Source: an uncultured Eubacteriales bacterium
GTDB taxonomy: Bacteria; Bacillota; Clostridia; Oscillospirales; Oscillospiraceae
Reading direction: 5' to 3'
DNA length: 64,000 bases
NCBI GenBank assembly: GCA_902492005.1
Contig: CABUJV010000001.1
Coordinates: 62,001-126,000 of the forward strand
Shown: piece by piece, positions 23,118-32,022 of the stretch
Layout: every line of letters starts with the position of its first letter
Numbering within the stretch: the stretch's first letter is position 1
Position numbers and translations under genes: made by a program
The notes under the pieces: model-generated
The model's database searches: none
Told to the model about the DNA's origin: nothing
Seen by the model: the letters and a program-made list of their open reading frames with translations, nothing else

Positions 23118-24407
23118 TCATTGAACCGGCACAGCGTCGATTTGGGCGTTGAGGGCCTCCAGATCCGGGGCGTTCACCGGCTCATTGGTCAGGGCGTATT
23201 CCGTTTTCAGGCGGAGAATGCGACCGACGCTCTCGTCCAGGCGCTCCTCCGTGATGCGGCCGGAGGCCGCTGCCTCCAGCAGCGCCGTCCGGACGGCGGG
23301 GACGCTGTCTTGCCCGTGACAGACCAGCAGGATGTCGCAGCCGGCCTCGACGGCCAGAACGGCAGCCTCCCCCAGGCCGTAGCTCTGGGTCACGGCCCCC
23401 ATGGTCAGGTCGTCGGTGAGGACCGCTCCGGCAAAGCCAAGCTCCTCCCGCAGCAGGCCGGTCACTACCGCGGGGGAGAGGCTGGCGGGGCGGTCCGGGT
23501 CCAGCTGGGTCAGCAGGATATGGGCCACCATGACGGCGGGGACCCGGGTGTCCATCTCGCCGTATGCGCCGTCCAGGTCCGCGGTGCCGACGGCGGCACG
23601 GAAGGGCGCCAGCTCGGTTTCTTCCAGCTCCTCCGGGGATTTATCCACCACCGGCAGACCCACGTGGGAGTCCACCGCAGTGTCCCCGTGGCCGGGAAAG
23701 TGTTTGACGACCGGGATGACGCCTGGCATCATCATCATGTGGTAGGCGGCCACGGGGCCCAGCTCGGCCACGGTCCGGGCATCGGTGCTGAAGGCCCGCG
23801 GCCCGATGACAGTGTTGCCGGGGTTGGACCACACGTCCAGCACCGGGGCGAAGTTCAGGTTGAGGCCGAAGGCGGCGCATTCGGCTGCCAGAACATCGCC
23901 GTAGGACTGGGCGGCGGTGAACGAGCCGGTTCGCCCCACGGAGTAGGCCCCGGGAGTCCGGTGGACCTCTGGGGGCATCCGGTCCACGCCGCCGCCCTCC
24001 TGGTCGGTGGAGAGGAATAGAGGGATGCCGTCGCCGTTGAGGGCCTTCAGGCCGTTGGTCAGCGCCACGAGCTGACTGGCGCTCGCGATGTTCCGGCCAT
24101 AGAGGATGAGTCCGCCCACCTGATACTCCTGGACCAGCCGGGTCACCGGCTCTCCGATCTCCGTGCCCTCAAAGCCCCCGATCAAAAGCTGGCCCACCTT
24201 TTCCTCCACCGTCATGGCGGAGAGCTGCTCCGCAACGGGGTCGGGTTCCGGGGCGGGGGTGAGCGCCGGCGCAGGGGTGGATTCCGAAGTGGGCGCGGTG
24301 GCGGTGGGGGCCGTCTCGGGCGCGGGCGAGGGGGCCGAGGCGCTCTGACAGCCGGTCAGAATGAATACAATCAGCAATATAAGGACAAATAGATTTCGAT
24401 TTGTCAT
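23118..24407 (-). CDS. lipoprotein glycoside hydrolase family 3, beta-N-acetylhexosaminidase (NagZ-like)
   Basis: Encodes 429 residues with a lipobox (FILTGC) and a Pro/Ala/Thr-rich linker (residues 25-60). The GH3 catalytic domain has STDQEGGGVDR, the KHFPGHGDTAVDSH loop (His/Asp acid-base dyad) and the nucleophile region TDDLTMGA. It removes beta-1,4-linked GlcNAc from peptidoglycan fragments outside the membrane. The start overlaps the rnr stop (ATGA), so it is coexpressed with rnr. The lipoprotein form is usual in Firmicutes. Confidence 0.93.
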   Translation of the reverse strand: MTNRNLFVLILLIVFILTGCQSASAPSPAPETAPTATAPTSESTPAPALTPAPEPDPVAEQLSAMTVEEKVGQLLIGGFEGTEIGEPVTRLVQEYQVGGLILYGRNIASASQLVALTNGLKALNGDGIPLFLSTDQEGGGVDRMPPEVHRTPGAYSVGRTGSFTAAQSYGDVLAAECAAFGLNLNFAPVLDVWSNPGNTVIGPRAFSTDARTVAELGPVAAYHMMMMPGVIPVVKHFPGHGDTAVDSHVGLPVVDKSPEELEETELAPFRAAVGTADLDGAYGEMDTRVPAVMVAHILLTQLDPDRPASLSPAVVTGLLREELGFAGAVLTDDLTMGAVTQSYGLGEAAVLAVEAGCDILLVCHGQDSVPAVRTALLEAAASGRITEERLDESVGRILRLKTEYALTNEPVNAPDLEALNAQIDAVPVQ

Positions 24408-26443
24408 CGTTTCCTCCTGCCTTTGGTCCGTTTGGGCGGACGGTAACCGGGCTTGTTCCCCGTCCTGGCCGGGCGCACGGACAATTTGGCCGGAGCCTGT
24501 GTGGCTTTGACGGGACGGGCGGGCGCGGCCCCCTCCGGGAGCGCGAAGTCGATCTGTCCCGAGCCGGGGTCGGCGGCCGCGCAGACCACCTCCAGAGGCA
24601 TCCCGAAGGACCAGACCGCCTTGGTACGGCGGCCGGTCAGGGTCATACGCACCTCATCGTACTCATAGCCGTCGTCGGGTAGGGCGGAGGCGGGGAGAAG
24701 CCCCTCCACCCCGTTGGGCAGGGCGACGAAGAGGCCGAACCGGGTGACCCCGGACACCGCACCGGCAAAGGTCTCTCCCAGGCGCTGGTGCATATACTCG
24801 GCCAGGTAGCACTTTTCGATCTCCCGCTCGGCATTCATGGCGGCCACCTCCCGGTCGGAGGACTGCTGGGCCGCCCGCTGGGCCGCCGCCGACAGCGTTC
24901 TACGGGTCCGGCCCTCCAGCGCCCCGTCCAGCAGGGCGGTGAGGATGCGGTGGACCATCAGGTCGGGATAGCGGCGGATGGGCGAGGTGAAGTGGCAGTA
25001 AAATTTTGCCGCCAGACCGAAGTGCCCCAGATTCTCCGCGTCGTACCGGGCCTTCCTCAGGCTGCGCAGCACCATCATGTGGATGGCGGGGGCCTGCGGG
25101 GTGTCCCTGGCCTTCTCCAGCACCTTCTGGAGGGAGAAGTGGTCGGCCTCGCGCAGGTCGTAGCCCAGGGGGGCGAGCATGCTCCGCAGGGTGGTGACCT
25201 TGTCCTCCGAGGGCTTTTCGTGGACCCGGTACACCGCCGGGGCGTGAAGCTGGAAGAGGTGCTCGGCCACGCACTCGTTGGCCGCGAGCATAAAAGACTC
25301 AACGAGGGCCTCGGAGACCCCCGTCTCCCGGACCTGGACGTCCACCGGGTCCCCCTGCCCGTCACAGATCACACAGCTCTCCCGGCTCTCCAGATCCAGC
25401 GCGCCCCGGAGCCTGCGGCGCTGCTCCAAAGCGGCGGCCAGGGCCGCCATGTCCCGGAGCATGGGCAGGATGTGGGCATATTTGGCCTCCAGCTCCGGGT
25501 CCAGCCCGGCCAGCAGGGTGTTGCAGTCGCCGTAGGTCATGCGCTCGGTGGAGCGGATGACGGACTTGACGAGCCGGTGGTCCAGCACCGCCCCGTCCGG
25601 TCCCATGGTCAGGATGCAGCTCAGGGCCAGCCGGTCCACGTGGGGGTTCAGGGAACAGATGCCGTTGGACAGCTCCGGGGGCAGCATGGGCACCACCTGG
25701 TCGGCAAAGTAGACCGAAGTGCCCCGGTTCCACGCCTCCAGGTCCAGCGGAGAGCCCTCGGCCACGTAGTGGGACACGTCCGCGATGTGGACCCCCAGCA
25801 CCCAGCGGCCCCGCGCGTCCCGCTCCAGGGAGACGGCGTCATCGAAGTCCTTGGAAGAGGCTCCGTCGATGGTGATGACCGTCTTGTCCCGCAGGTCCAG
25901 GCGGCCGGCCAGGGCGGCGGGCTCCACCTCCCGGGGCGCCAGTTCGGCGGCGGCCTGGACTGAGACGGGAAAGGCGCGCTCGATGCCGTAGCTGTAGAGG
26001 ATGGCCTCCACGGCGGCCGGGCGGGTGCCGTCCTTGCCGAAGACCTCCCGCAGCGTGCCCATGGGAGGGAGCTTTTTGTTTCCGTAGCCGGTCACCGCCA
26101 CGGCGGCCTTGTCCCCGGCCCTGGCCGAGCGGGTGCGGCCCACTACCTTGATGGGGTGGGGGAGCCGGTCGCTGCCGGGGCGGAGCCAGACCTCCCGGCC
26201 CTGGCGCTCAATGGCGCCGGTGACCGTCTTGTTGGCCCGCTCCACTACCGCCGTGATTCTGGCGGTGCGGCGCTGGCCGCCCCGGCCGTCCTCCACGGGC
26301 GCCGCGAGCACCCGATCGCCGTTCCAGGCCCCGCCCTCGCTGCGGGGGGGAATGAACCAGTCGTCCTCCCGGCCTTTCCCGTCCTCGGGAATGAGAAAAC
26401 CAAACCCCTTGCCGGTGGCCTGGTAGGTTCCTTTCAGTTCCAA
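24404..26443 (-). CDS. rnr: ribonuclease R
   Basis: Encodes 679 residues, starting at TTG (26443), 8 nt after AAAGGAG; upstream in-frame ATG lacks a ribosome site. Order: cold-shock-like N-terminus (LELKGTYQATGKGFGFLIPE), RNB catalytic domain with TIDGASSKDFDDAVSL (D193, D199, D201, D202 as metal ligands), HFTSPIRRYPDL, an S1 domain (GAVSGVTRFGLFVALPNGVEGLLP), and a basic Pro/Lys tail. It degrades structured RNA and helps tmRNA-linked decay. A candidate -10 TATACT lies at 26481-26476. Confidence 0.97.
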   Translation of the reverse strand: MELKGTYQATGKGFGFLIPEDGKGREDDWFIPPRSEGGAWNGDRVLAAPVEDGRGGQRRTARITAVVERANKTVTGAIERQGREVWLRPGSDRLPHPIKVVGRTRSARAGDKAAVAVTGYGNKKLPPMGTLREVFGKDGTRPAAVEAILYSYGIERAFPVSVQAAAELAPREVEPAALAGRLDLRDKTVITIDGASSKDFDDAVSLERDARGRWVLGVHIADVSHYVAEGSPLDLEAWNRGTSVYFADQVVPMLPPELSNGICSLNPHVDRLALSCILTMGPDGAVLDHRLVKSVIRSTERMTYGDCNTLLAGLDPELEAKYAHILPMLRDMAALAAALEQRRRLRGALDLESRESCVICDGQGDPVDVQVRETGVSEALVESFMLAANECVAEHLFQLHAPAVYRVHEKPSEDKVTTLRSMLAPLGYDLREADHFSLQKVLEKARDTPQAPAIHMMVLRSLRKARYDAENLGHFGLAAKFYCHFTSPIRRYPDLMVHRILTALLDGALEGRTRRTLSAAAQRAAQQSSDREVAAMNAEREIEKCYLAEYMHQRLGETFAGAVSGVTRFGLFVALPNGVEGLLPASALPDDGYEYDEVRMTLTGRRTKAVWSFGMPLEVVCAAADPGSGQIDFALPEGAAPARPVKATQAPAKLSVRPARTGNKPGYRPPKRTKGRRKR

Positions 26444-26500
26444 ATAAAAAATCTCCTTTATTCGTCGGTAGCTGTAGTATACCACGGAATGGGAAAAAGA

Positions 26501-26531
26501 AAAACGCCTCTCCCGTTGGGAGAGGCGTTTT
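26501..26531 (-). terminator. intrinsic terminator between secG and rnr
   Basis: A 14-bp perfect stem (26501-26514 with 26518-26531), a three-base loop and A/T tracts on both sides. It separates secG from rnr, so full rnr expression needs read-through or its own promoter. Confidence 0.88.
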
Positions 26532-26539
26532 TGATGCGC

Positions 26540-26785
26540 TCAGGCGTTGGGAAGCAGACCGATGACCAGAGAGAGGACCATAAAGCCGATGGCCACCCAC
26601 TTGGTCCAGCGGGCCAGCTTGGCGTCCCAGCTCTTGGCCTTGTTCTTGGACAGGAAGGTGTCGGCGCCGCCGGCGATGGCTCCGGACAGACCGGCGCTCT
26701 TGCCGGACTGGAGCATGATTACGGCGGTGAGGAAAACGGCGGCGATCACATCGACCACGGTGAGCACGAGCTTCAAAGTACCCAT
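26540..26785 (-). CDS. secG: preprotein translocase subunit SecG
   Basis: Encodes 81 residues, standard for SecG. There are two membrane segments (LVLTVVDVIAAVFLTAVIML and WVAIGFMVLSLVIGLLP) separated by the Gly-rich cytoplasmic loop SGAIAGGADTFLSKNKAKSWDAKLARWTK. It is a non-essential helper of the SecYEG channel. It lies just upstream of rnr, the common Firmicutes order secG-rnr-smpB. Confidence 0.95.
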   Translation of the reverse strand: MGTLKLVLTVVDVIAAVFLTAVIMLQSGKSAGLSGAIAGGADTFLSKNKAKSWDAKLARWTKWVAIGFMVLSLVIGLLPNA

Positions 26786-26863
26786 AAATACATCGTCCTT
26801 TCAAAGGCCCGAAGGGCCGTGTCGTCATTCAAATGGGCGCAATAATCCCAAACAGTGAAATGT

Positions 26864-26892
26864 ATGATATCACATTTCGACGGTGAATGCAA
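26864..26892 (-). promoter_or_regulatory. sigma-A-type promoter of secG
   Basis: On the minus strand TTGCAT (26892-26887), a 17-nt spacer and TATCAT (26869-26864). The leader of about 75 nt contains a short GGCCC/GGGCC hairpin near 26807-26820. Confidence 0.7.
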
Positions 26893-26970
26893 GCCTTATT
26901 TTGCGGCGGGCACGGCGGAAAGGACGCGCAGACCGCGCGCCTGCGGCTCCGGGCGGGATAAGGCGGAAGC

Positions 26971-28818
26971 CTACCCGTTTCCTTTGACGATGCGGCGGGC
27001 GCCGAAGCAGGTGGCCAGGAAGTAGGCCCCGTAGATGAGCACCAGGAAGCCGGCGGTGACCAGGCTGCTGCGCACCGAGTCCACCCGCCCCACGGCGGAG
27101 ATGACGGCGTTGGCCGCCGTCATGCCCACAATGGAGTGGACTACCGCCAGGGCCAGCGGGAGGAAGAAGGACAGGGCCACCTGGGTGAGCACCGAGCGGT
27201 CCCGCATCCCCTCCGGAACGCCCAGGCGGGAGAGGATCTGATAGCGGGGGACGTTGTCCGCCGCCTGACTGAGCTGCTGAAGGGCCAGCACCGCCGCGGC
27301 GGTGAGGAGGAAGACCATGCCCAGATAGAGCCCCATAAACAGCACCAGGATTTTGCTGCCCATGTTCTCGGTGTAGACCCCGATGCGGGTGTCCAGGGCG
27401 AGGGCGAGCCCGTCGGAAAGGGCGGGGGCGCGGTAGGCGGCGGCGAGGGCGTCCTCGGCGGCCTGCTTGTCGCCCCGGTAGTTGGCGCAGAAGACCTGCC
27501 GCCGGACCTGGAGGGCTTCCGCCCAGCCGTCGGGGGCCACGATATAGCGGTTCATGCCGCTGTAGCCGGTCAAGATGGCCCGATCGGTGACAAGGGGCAG
27601 ACCGTCCCCGTTCAGGGCCTGCCCGCCCTGGAGGGCCATCAGCGCGTTGTAGTCGGAGAGCAGCACCACGGCATAGGCGTCTTCCGCGGGGATGCCGGTG
27701 ACGGCGGGGTCGTTGTAGTAGAAGAGAAAGTCGTGCTGTTCCCCCAGCAGACCGGGGTCAAAGCCGGACTCCGCCAGCCGGGCGGGGATATCCGCCACGG
27801 TGGCGTCCCCGCTGTAATTCTGGATGGTGACGTCGTAGGGGGCGGCGGAGGTGGTGTTCTGCTCGATGGTGTCGTTGAGGCCCACGCAGCAGGCGGTGAC
27901 GCCGATGGCCAGCAGCAGAAGCAGGCAGATCACCGTCATGGAGAGATAGGTGGTGTGGATGCGGGAGTTGAACTGCCGCAGCACGAACATGTTGGGGCCC
28001 CTGTAATAGAGCTTCTTGCGCCCCTTCACCACCCGCAGCAGGAAGCCGGACAGGGACCGGAAAAACAGCAGGGTCCCCAGAGTGCCCAGGGCCAGCATGA
28101 GGAAGAAGAAAGGGTCGATATACAGCATGCCCCGGATGAGGAGCATGGCGTAGGCGGCGGTCAGCAGGACCACCCCGGCCAGGAAGGTGAGGACGCTGGT
28201 CCACAGGGGCCGCTCCTTCATCTCCTCGTTTTTCCTTGCCCCCTGCATCAGGTCGACGAGTTTGGCACGGGAGACCGACACCCCGGTCAGGACCATGACC
28301 ACCAGGAAGATGACGCCGAAGTAGAGCACTGTCTTGCCGATGGCCTTGACGGAGAGGACCAGGGCGAACGACTCCCCGGCGGGGTAGGCGGAGAACATGG
28401 CGATGGTGAGCAGCCCGAGGCCCTGGGCCAGCAGGACCCCCAGCACCAGTCCGGCGGCCAGGGCCGTCAGGCCGATGAGCAGGGTCTCCAGCACCAGCAG
28501 CAGGGAGACCCTGCCCGCGGGCAGGCCCAGCAGGAAGTAGGTGCCCAGCTCCCGCTTGCGGCGCTTCATCAAAAAGGTGTTGGCGTAGAGCACCAGGCAG
28601 GCCAGCACCACCGAGACGAAGGCGGAAAAGATGTTCATGAAGATGAGAATGGACTCCACCATATAGTGGGCGCTTTTGGCCAGCATCTGCATGGCCCACT
28701 GGCCCTCCAGGGAGTTGAAGACATAGAAGAGACTCACCCCCAGGGTGAGGGTGAGGAAGTACACCGAGTAGTCTTTGAGACTGCGGGTGACGTTTTTTCG
28801 CGCCAGCTTAAAGAACAT
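26971..28818 (-). CDS. FtsX-like ABC permease, bacitracin-export (BceB) type
   Basis: Encodes 615 residues from the ATG at 28818; a GTG at 28830 directly touches GGGAG. The N-terminus (FFKLARKNVTRSLKDYSVYFLTLTLGVSLFYVFNS) and ten or so hydrophobic segments, with a large extracellular stretch between about residues 320 and 515, match BceB/VraG-type permeases. The segment KKLYYRGPNMFVLRQFNSRIHTTYLSM is typical. These transporters mediate antimicrobial peptide resistance. It overlaps its ATPase gene by 11 nt. No histidine kinase or response regulator is adjacent. Confidence 0.9.
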   Translation of the reverse strand: MFFKLARKNVTRSLKDYSVYFLTLTLGVSLFYVFNSLEGQWAMQMLAKSAHYMVESILIFMNIFSAFVSVVLACLVLYANTFLMKRRKRELGTYFLLGLPAGRVSLLLVLETLLIGLTALAAGLVLGVLLAQGLGLLTIAMFSAYPAGESFALVLSVKAIGKTVLYFGVIFLVVMVLTGVSVSRAKLVDLMQGARKNEEMKERPLWTSVLTFLAGVVLLTAAYAMLLIRGMLYIDPFFFLMLALGTLGTLLFFRSLSGFLLRVVKGRKKLYYRGPNMFVLRQFNSRIHTTYLSMTVICLLLLLAIGVTACCVGLNDTIEQNTTSAAPYDVTIQNYSGDATVADIPARLAESGFDPGLLGEQHDFLFYYNDPAVTGIPAEDAYAVVLLSDYNALMALQGGQALNGDGLPLVTDRAILTGYSGMNRYIVAPDGWAEALQVRRQVFCANYRGDKQAAEDALAAAYRAPALSDGLALALDTRIGVYTENMGSKILVLFMGLYLGMVFLLTAAAVLALQQLSQAADNVPRYQILSRLGVPEGMRDRSVLTQVALSFFLPLALAVVHSIVGMTAANAVISAVGRVDSVRSSLVTAGFLVLIYGAYFLATCFGARRIVKGNG

Positions 28819-29575
28819 CGGCCGCGTCACCTCCCAGACGGCTGACTACGCCGATGATGTCCTGGAAGAACCTCCGCCGGTCCGCCCCGTCCCGCCGCAG
28901 CTCGTGCCAGAGCCGGCCGTCCTTGATGAAGAGGATGCGGCGGCACCAGGAGGCGGTGAAGGCGTCGTGGGTGACCATGACGATGGTGGCGCCCTGCTCC
29001 CGGTTAAGCTGGGAGAGCTGGCCCAGAAGCTGCCCGGCGGACTTGGAGTCCAGGGCGCCGGTGGGCTCGTCGGCCAGGATGAGGGCGGGGGCGGTGATGA
29101 TGGCCCGGGCGGCGGCCACCCGCTGCTGCTCGCCGCCGGAGAGCTGGTAGGGGTACTGGTCCAGCACCCGCTCCAGCCCCAGCAGCCCGGCGGTGTCCCG
29201 GACCCGGCGGTCGATCTCCCCGGCGGGGGCGCCCAGGATGGTGAGGGACAGGGCGATGTTCTCAAAGGCGGTGAGGGTGTCCAGCAGGTTGCAGTCCTGG
29301 AAGACGAAGCCCAGCCGCTCCCGGCGGAAGCGGGAGAGAGCCTTGCCCCGGAGGGCGGTGACGTCGGTGCCGTCCACGGTGATGGTGCCGGAGGAGGGAC
29401 GGTCGATGGTGGACACACAGTTCAAAAGGGTGGTCTTGCCCGAGCCGGACGCGCCCATGACGCCCACGAACTCGCCGGGGAGCACGTCGAAGCTGAGATC
29501 GTCCAGGGCCCGGGTGCGGCTGCCCCGGCCGCCGTAGACCTTTTGCAGATGGGAGACGGATAGGATGGGTTCCAT
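28808..29575 (-). CDS. ABC transporter ATPase, bacitracin-export (BceA) type
   Basis: Encodes 255 residues. Walker A is GASGSGKTT, the signature LSGGEQQR, Walker B LILADEPTGALD, and the switch His lies in MVTHD. It is close to MacB/BceA-type ATPases, which couple to FtsX-like permeases. The ribosome site AAGGAGG lies inside one arm of a 12-bp inverted repeat (29584-29622). It is translationally linked to the permease gene downstream. Confidence 0.93.
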   Translation of the reverse strand: MEPILSVSHLQKVYGGRGSRTRALDDLSFDVLPGEFVGVMGASGSGKTTLLNCVSTIDRPSSGTITVDGTDVTALRGKALSRFRRERLGFVFQDCNLLDTLTAFENIALSLTILGAPAGEIDRRVRDTAGLLGLERVLDQYPYQLSGGEQQRVAAARAIITAPALILADEPTGALDSKSAGQLLGQLSQLNREQGATIVMVTHDAFTASWCRRILFIKDGRLWHELRRDGADRRRFFQDIIGVVSRLGGDAADVL

Positions 29576-29583
29576 AAGAAAAA

Positions 29584-29622
29584 ACCTCCTTCGTGTTGCG
29601 ATCAGACTACCACGAAGGAGGT
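29584..29622 (-). promoter_or_regulatory. leader hairpin sequestering the ribosome site of the ABC operon (attenuator-like)
   Basis: ACCTCCTTCGTG (29584-29595, plus strand) and CACGAAGGAGGT (29611-29622) are perfect 12-base inverted repeats around a 15-nt loop. In the minus-strand transcript the second arm contains the AAGGAGG of the ATPase gene and is followed by six U residues just before the ATG. The structure could terminate transcription arriving from asnB, or block ribosome binding. Confidence 0.7.
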
Positions 29623-29693
29623 AAATTTTTCTTGAGAAGGAGTGAAGAAAAGATAAAGTTTTTCCGGTGGCGGCCCTCCGCGCCGCCGGGCCG

Positions 29694-31544
29694 CTACACC
29701 GTCAGCCCGAACCGGGCCATCCAGGCGTTGAGCTGTACCAGGTAGGCCAGCATCTGGGGCCCGGCCATGAGCTGACCGAACCAGGGCCGGCCGTAGTCCC
29801 CGGCGGAGACCAGCAGCCCCGCCCGCAGGGCGTTCTCGTCCACCAGGGCGTGAAGGGGGGCGGACGGGTCGGCCAGAATCTCAGCCACCCGGGCCCGGAC
29901 CAGCTCCTCGTAGAGGGGGTTGTGGGTCTTGGGGTAGGGGCTCTTGGGCCGGGTACGCACGTCCTCGGGGAGCAGACCCTCCGCCGCGTCCCGCAGCACC
30001 TGCTTGCGCCGGCCGTTCATAGCCTTCATGCACCAGGGGATGTTCCAGACATACTCCACCAGATGGTGGTCGCAGAAGGGGACCCGCACCTCCAGGCCCG
30101 ACCACATGCTCATGCGGTCCTTGCGGTCCAGAAGGGTGGACATGAACCAGTTGAGGTTGAGCCAGGCCACCTCCCGCCGCCGGGCGTTTTCCGGGTCCTC
30201 CCCCTCCAGCCGGGGGGTCTGGGCCACCGACCGGGCGTAGCGGTACTGCACGTAGTCCTCCACCCCCAGCCGCTTCCACAGCCGCGGGTCAAAGACCTCC
30301 CTGCGGGCGTCCAGGTCCCGGCTCCAGGGGAAGGTGGGGGCGTGGAGCATCTCGGGCCGCTCGAACCAGGGGTAGCCCCCGAACACCTCGTCGGCGCACT
30401 CTCCGGACAGGGCCACCACATGTTTTTGGGCCACCTGGCGGCAGAAATAGAGCAAGGAGGCGTCCACGTCGGCCATGCCGGGCAGGTCCTTGGCCAGCAT
30501 GGCCTGGTCCAGCAGGGCGGCCAGATCGGGGATGGGGCAGGTGAGGACGGTGTGCCGGGTGTGGAAGGTCTCCACCATGCGCTCCACCCAGGGCCAGTCG
30601 GCGTCGGGCTGGAAGGAGGAGGGCCGGAAGTACTTTTGGTTGTCAGCGTAGTCAAAGGAGTAGGTCTCCAGGGCGGGCAGGCCCCGGCGCTGGTAGTCCC
30701 GGGCGGCCACGGCGGTGATGACGCTGGAGTCCAGCCCGCCGGACAGGAAGGTGCACAGGGGCACGTCGGAGACCAGCTGCCGGGTGATGGCCTCGGAGAC
30801 CAGCTCCCGGACCCGGACCACCGTGTCCTCATAGGAGTCGGTGTGGGGGCGGCTGACCAGGGACCAGTAGCGCGCCTGCCGGGCCCCGGCCGGGCCGATG
30901 ACCATCCGGCAGGCGGGCTTGAGCTCCTCCACCCCGGAGAACACCCCCACCCCGGCGGTCCGGGCGGGGCCGACGCCCAGCACCTCGCACCATCCGGCGG
31001 CGTCCACCCGGGGGGTGAGGCCGGGGTAGCGGAACAGCGCCTTGAGCTCGGAACCGAAGACAAAGGCTCCGTCATCGGCCCAGGCGTAGAAGAAGGGCTT
31101 TACCCCGAAGCGGTCCCGGCAGGCAAAAAAACGGTTCCGGGCCCCGTCCCAGACCACAAAGGCGTAGATGCCCTCCAGCCGGGCGCCCACCTCCTCGCCG
31201 TACTCCATGTAGGCGGCGAGGAGCACCTCGGTGTCGGAGGATGTCTCGAAGGCATAGCCCTTGGAGGCCAGGTCCCGGCGCAGCGCGCCGGTGTTGTAGA
31301 GCTCGCCGTTGTAGACGATGGCATAGTCCCGCCCCTCGCGGGACCGGGTCATGGGCTGCCTGCCCCGATCCGGGTCGATGACCGCCAGCCGCCGGTGGAC
31401 CAGCGCCCCGGAGGGGCAGGCCCACTCCCCCTTGTCGTCGGGGCCCCGGTGGTTCAGCGCCTCCCCCATGGAATGGGCAATGGCCGCCCATTCCGGACGG
31501 CCATTGTCCCGCTCAAAGTGGATGAATCCGGCAATTCCGCACAT
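29694..31544 (-). CDS. asnB: asparagine synthetase (glutamine-hydrolysing)
   Basis: Encodes 616 residues. The glutaminase domain starts with the catalytic Cys (MCGIAGF) and has HRGPDDKG and NGELYN. The synthetase domain has the PP-loop SGGLDSS (about 266-272), CADEVFGGYPW and RVPFCDHHLVEYVW. It makes asparagine from aspartate, glutamine and ATP in the cytoplasm. The ribosome site is GAAAGGAG. The window also carries asnS. It ends 70 nt before the attenuator-like hairpin of the ABC operon. Confidence 0.96.
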   Translation of the reverse strand: MCGIAGFIHFERDNGRPEWAAIAHSMGEALNHRGPDDKGEWACPSGALVHRRLAVIDPDRGRQPMTRSREGRDYAIVYNGELYNTGALRRDLASKGYAFETSSDTEVLLAAYMEYGEEVGARLEGIYAFVVWDGARNRFFACRDRFGVKPFFYAWADDGAFVFGSELKALFRYPGLTPRVDAAGWCEVLGVGPARTAGVGVFSGVEELKPACRMVIGPAGARQARYWSLVSRPHTDSYEDTVVRVRELVSEAITRQLVSDVPLCTFLSGGLDSSVITAVAARDYQRRGLPALETYSFDYADNQKYFRPSSFQPDADWPWVERMVETFHTRHTVLTCPIPDLAALLDQAMLAKDLPGMADVDASLLYFCRQVAQKHVVALSGECADEVFGGYPWFERPEMLHAPTFPWSRDLDARREVFDPRLWKRLGVEDYVQYRYARSVAQTPRLEGEDPENARRREVAWLNLNWFMSTLLDRKDRMSMWSGLEVRVPFCDHHLVEYVWNIPWCMKAMNGRRKQVLRDAAEGLLPEDVRTRPKSPYPKTHNPLYEELVRARVAEILADPSAPLHALVDENALRAGLLVSAGDYGRPWFGQLMAGPQMLAYLVQLNAWMARFGLTV

Positions 31545-31619
31545 ACGCAGTTCTCCTTTCGGGTTTACACCGCTAGTATATGCAAAAACCGGGCTTTTGC
31601 CCCGCCGGGCGGAAAAAAG

Positions 31620-31647
31620 GCCCCGGACTTTTACGGAAGTCCGGGGC
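31620..31647 (-). terminator. intrinsic terminator of the sigma-54 operon
   Basis: GCCCCGGACTT (31620-31630) and AAGTCCGGGGC (31637-31647) form an 11-bp perfect stem, followed on the minus strand by CCTTTTTTCC. It closes the transporter/AtuA-like operon 48 nt after its last gene. A candidate asnB -10 (TATACT, 31580-31575 minus) lies downstream. Confidence 0.85.
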
Positions 31648-31694
31648 GGGAAAAGCAGAATTCACGTTGGGGATCCGGAGGGTATTGGAAGGAC

Positions 31695-31994
31695 TCAGAT
31701 GTCCATATCCAGCAGGTAGGAGCTCAGACCCTTGCCGTGCATATCCACGGACAGGGAGCGGGTGACTCCGCCGCCCAGGGCGGCGTACATGACGAAGTTG
31801 AGGGCGTGGATGTTGGGCAGTTCGTAGCGGACTACCTCGCCCTTGACGATGCCCTTGAAGTGCTCCTTCACCTTCTCGGCGGTGACCTTCTCCTTAAGCA
31901 GCGCAAAGTCCTTGGCGTCGTAAGCGATGAGGGACACATTGGAGATGTTGCCCTTGTCGCCGGTGCGGGAGTGTGCGATATCCCAAAGTTTCAT
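31695..31994 (-). CDS. AtuA-associated small protein (ferredoxin-fold-like C-terminal domain of AtuA)
   Basis: Encodes 99 residues from the ATG at 31994, after GAAAGGAAG. The opening KLWDIAHSRTGDKGNISNVSLIAYD and the later RYELPNIHALNFVMYAALGGGVTRSLSVDMHGKGLSSYLLDMDI match the domain found at the C-terminus of long AtuA proteins or as a separate gene beside DUF1446. It is 28 nt downstream of the DUF1446 gene and surely works with it. Biochemical activity is unknown. Confidence 0.88.
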   Translation of the reverse strand: MKLWDIAHSRTGDKGNISNVSLIAYDAKDFALLKEKVTAEKVKEHFKGIVKGEVVRYELPNIHALNFVMYAALGGGVTRSLSVDMHGKGLSSYLLDMDI

Positions 31995-32022
31995 GGCGGA
32001 TACTTCCTTTCTGTCCCAAAAA

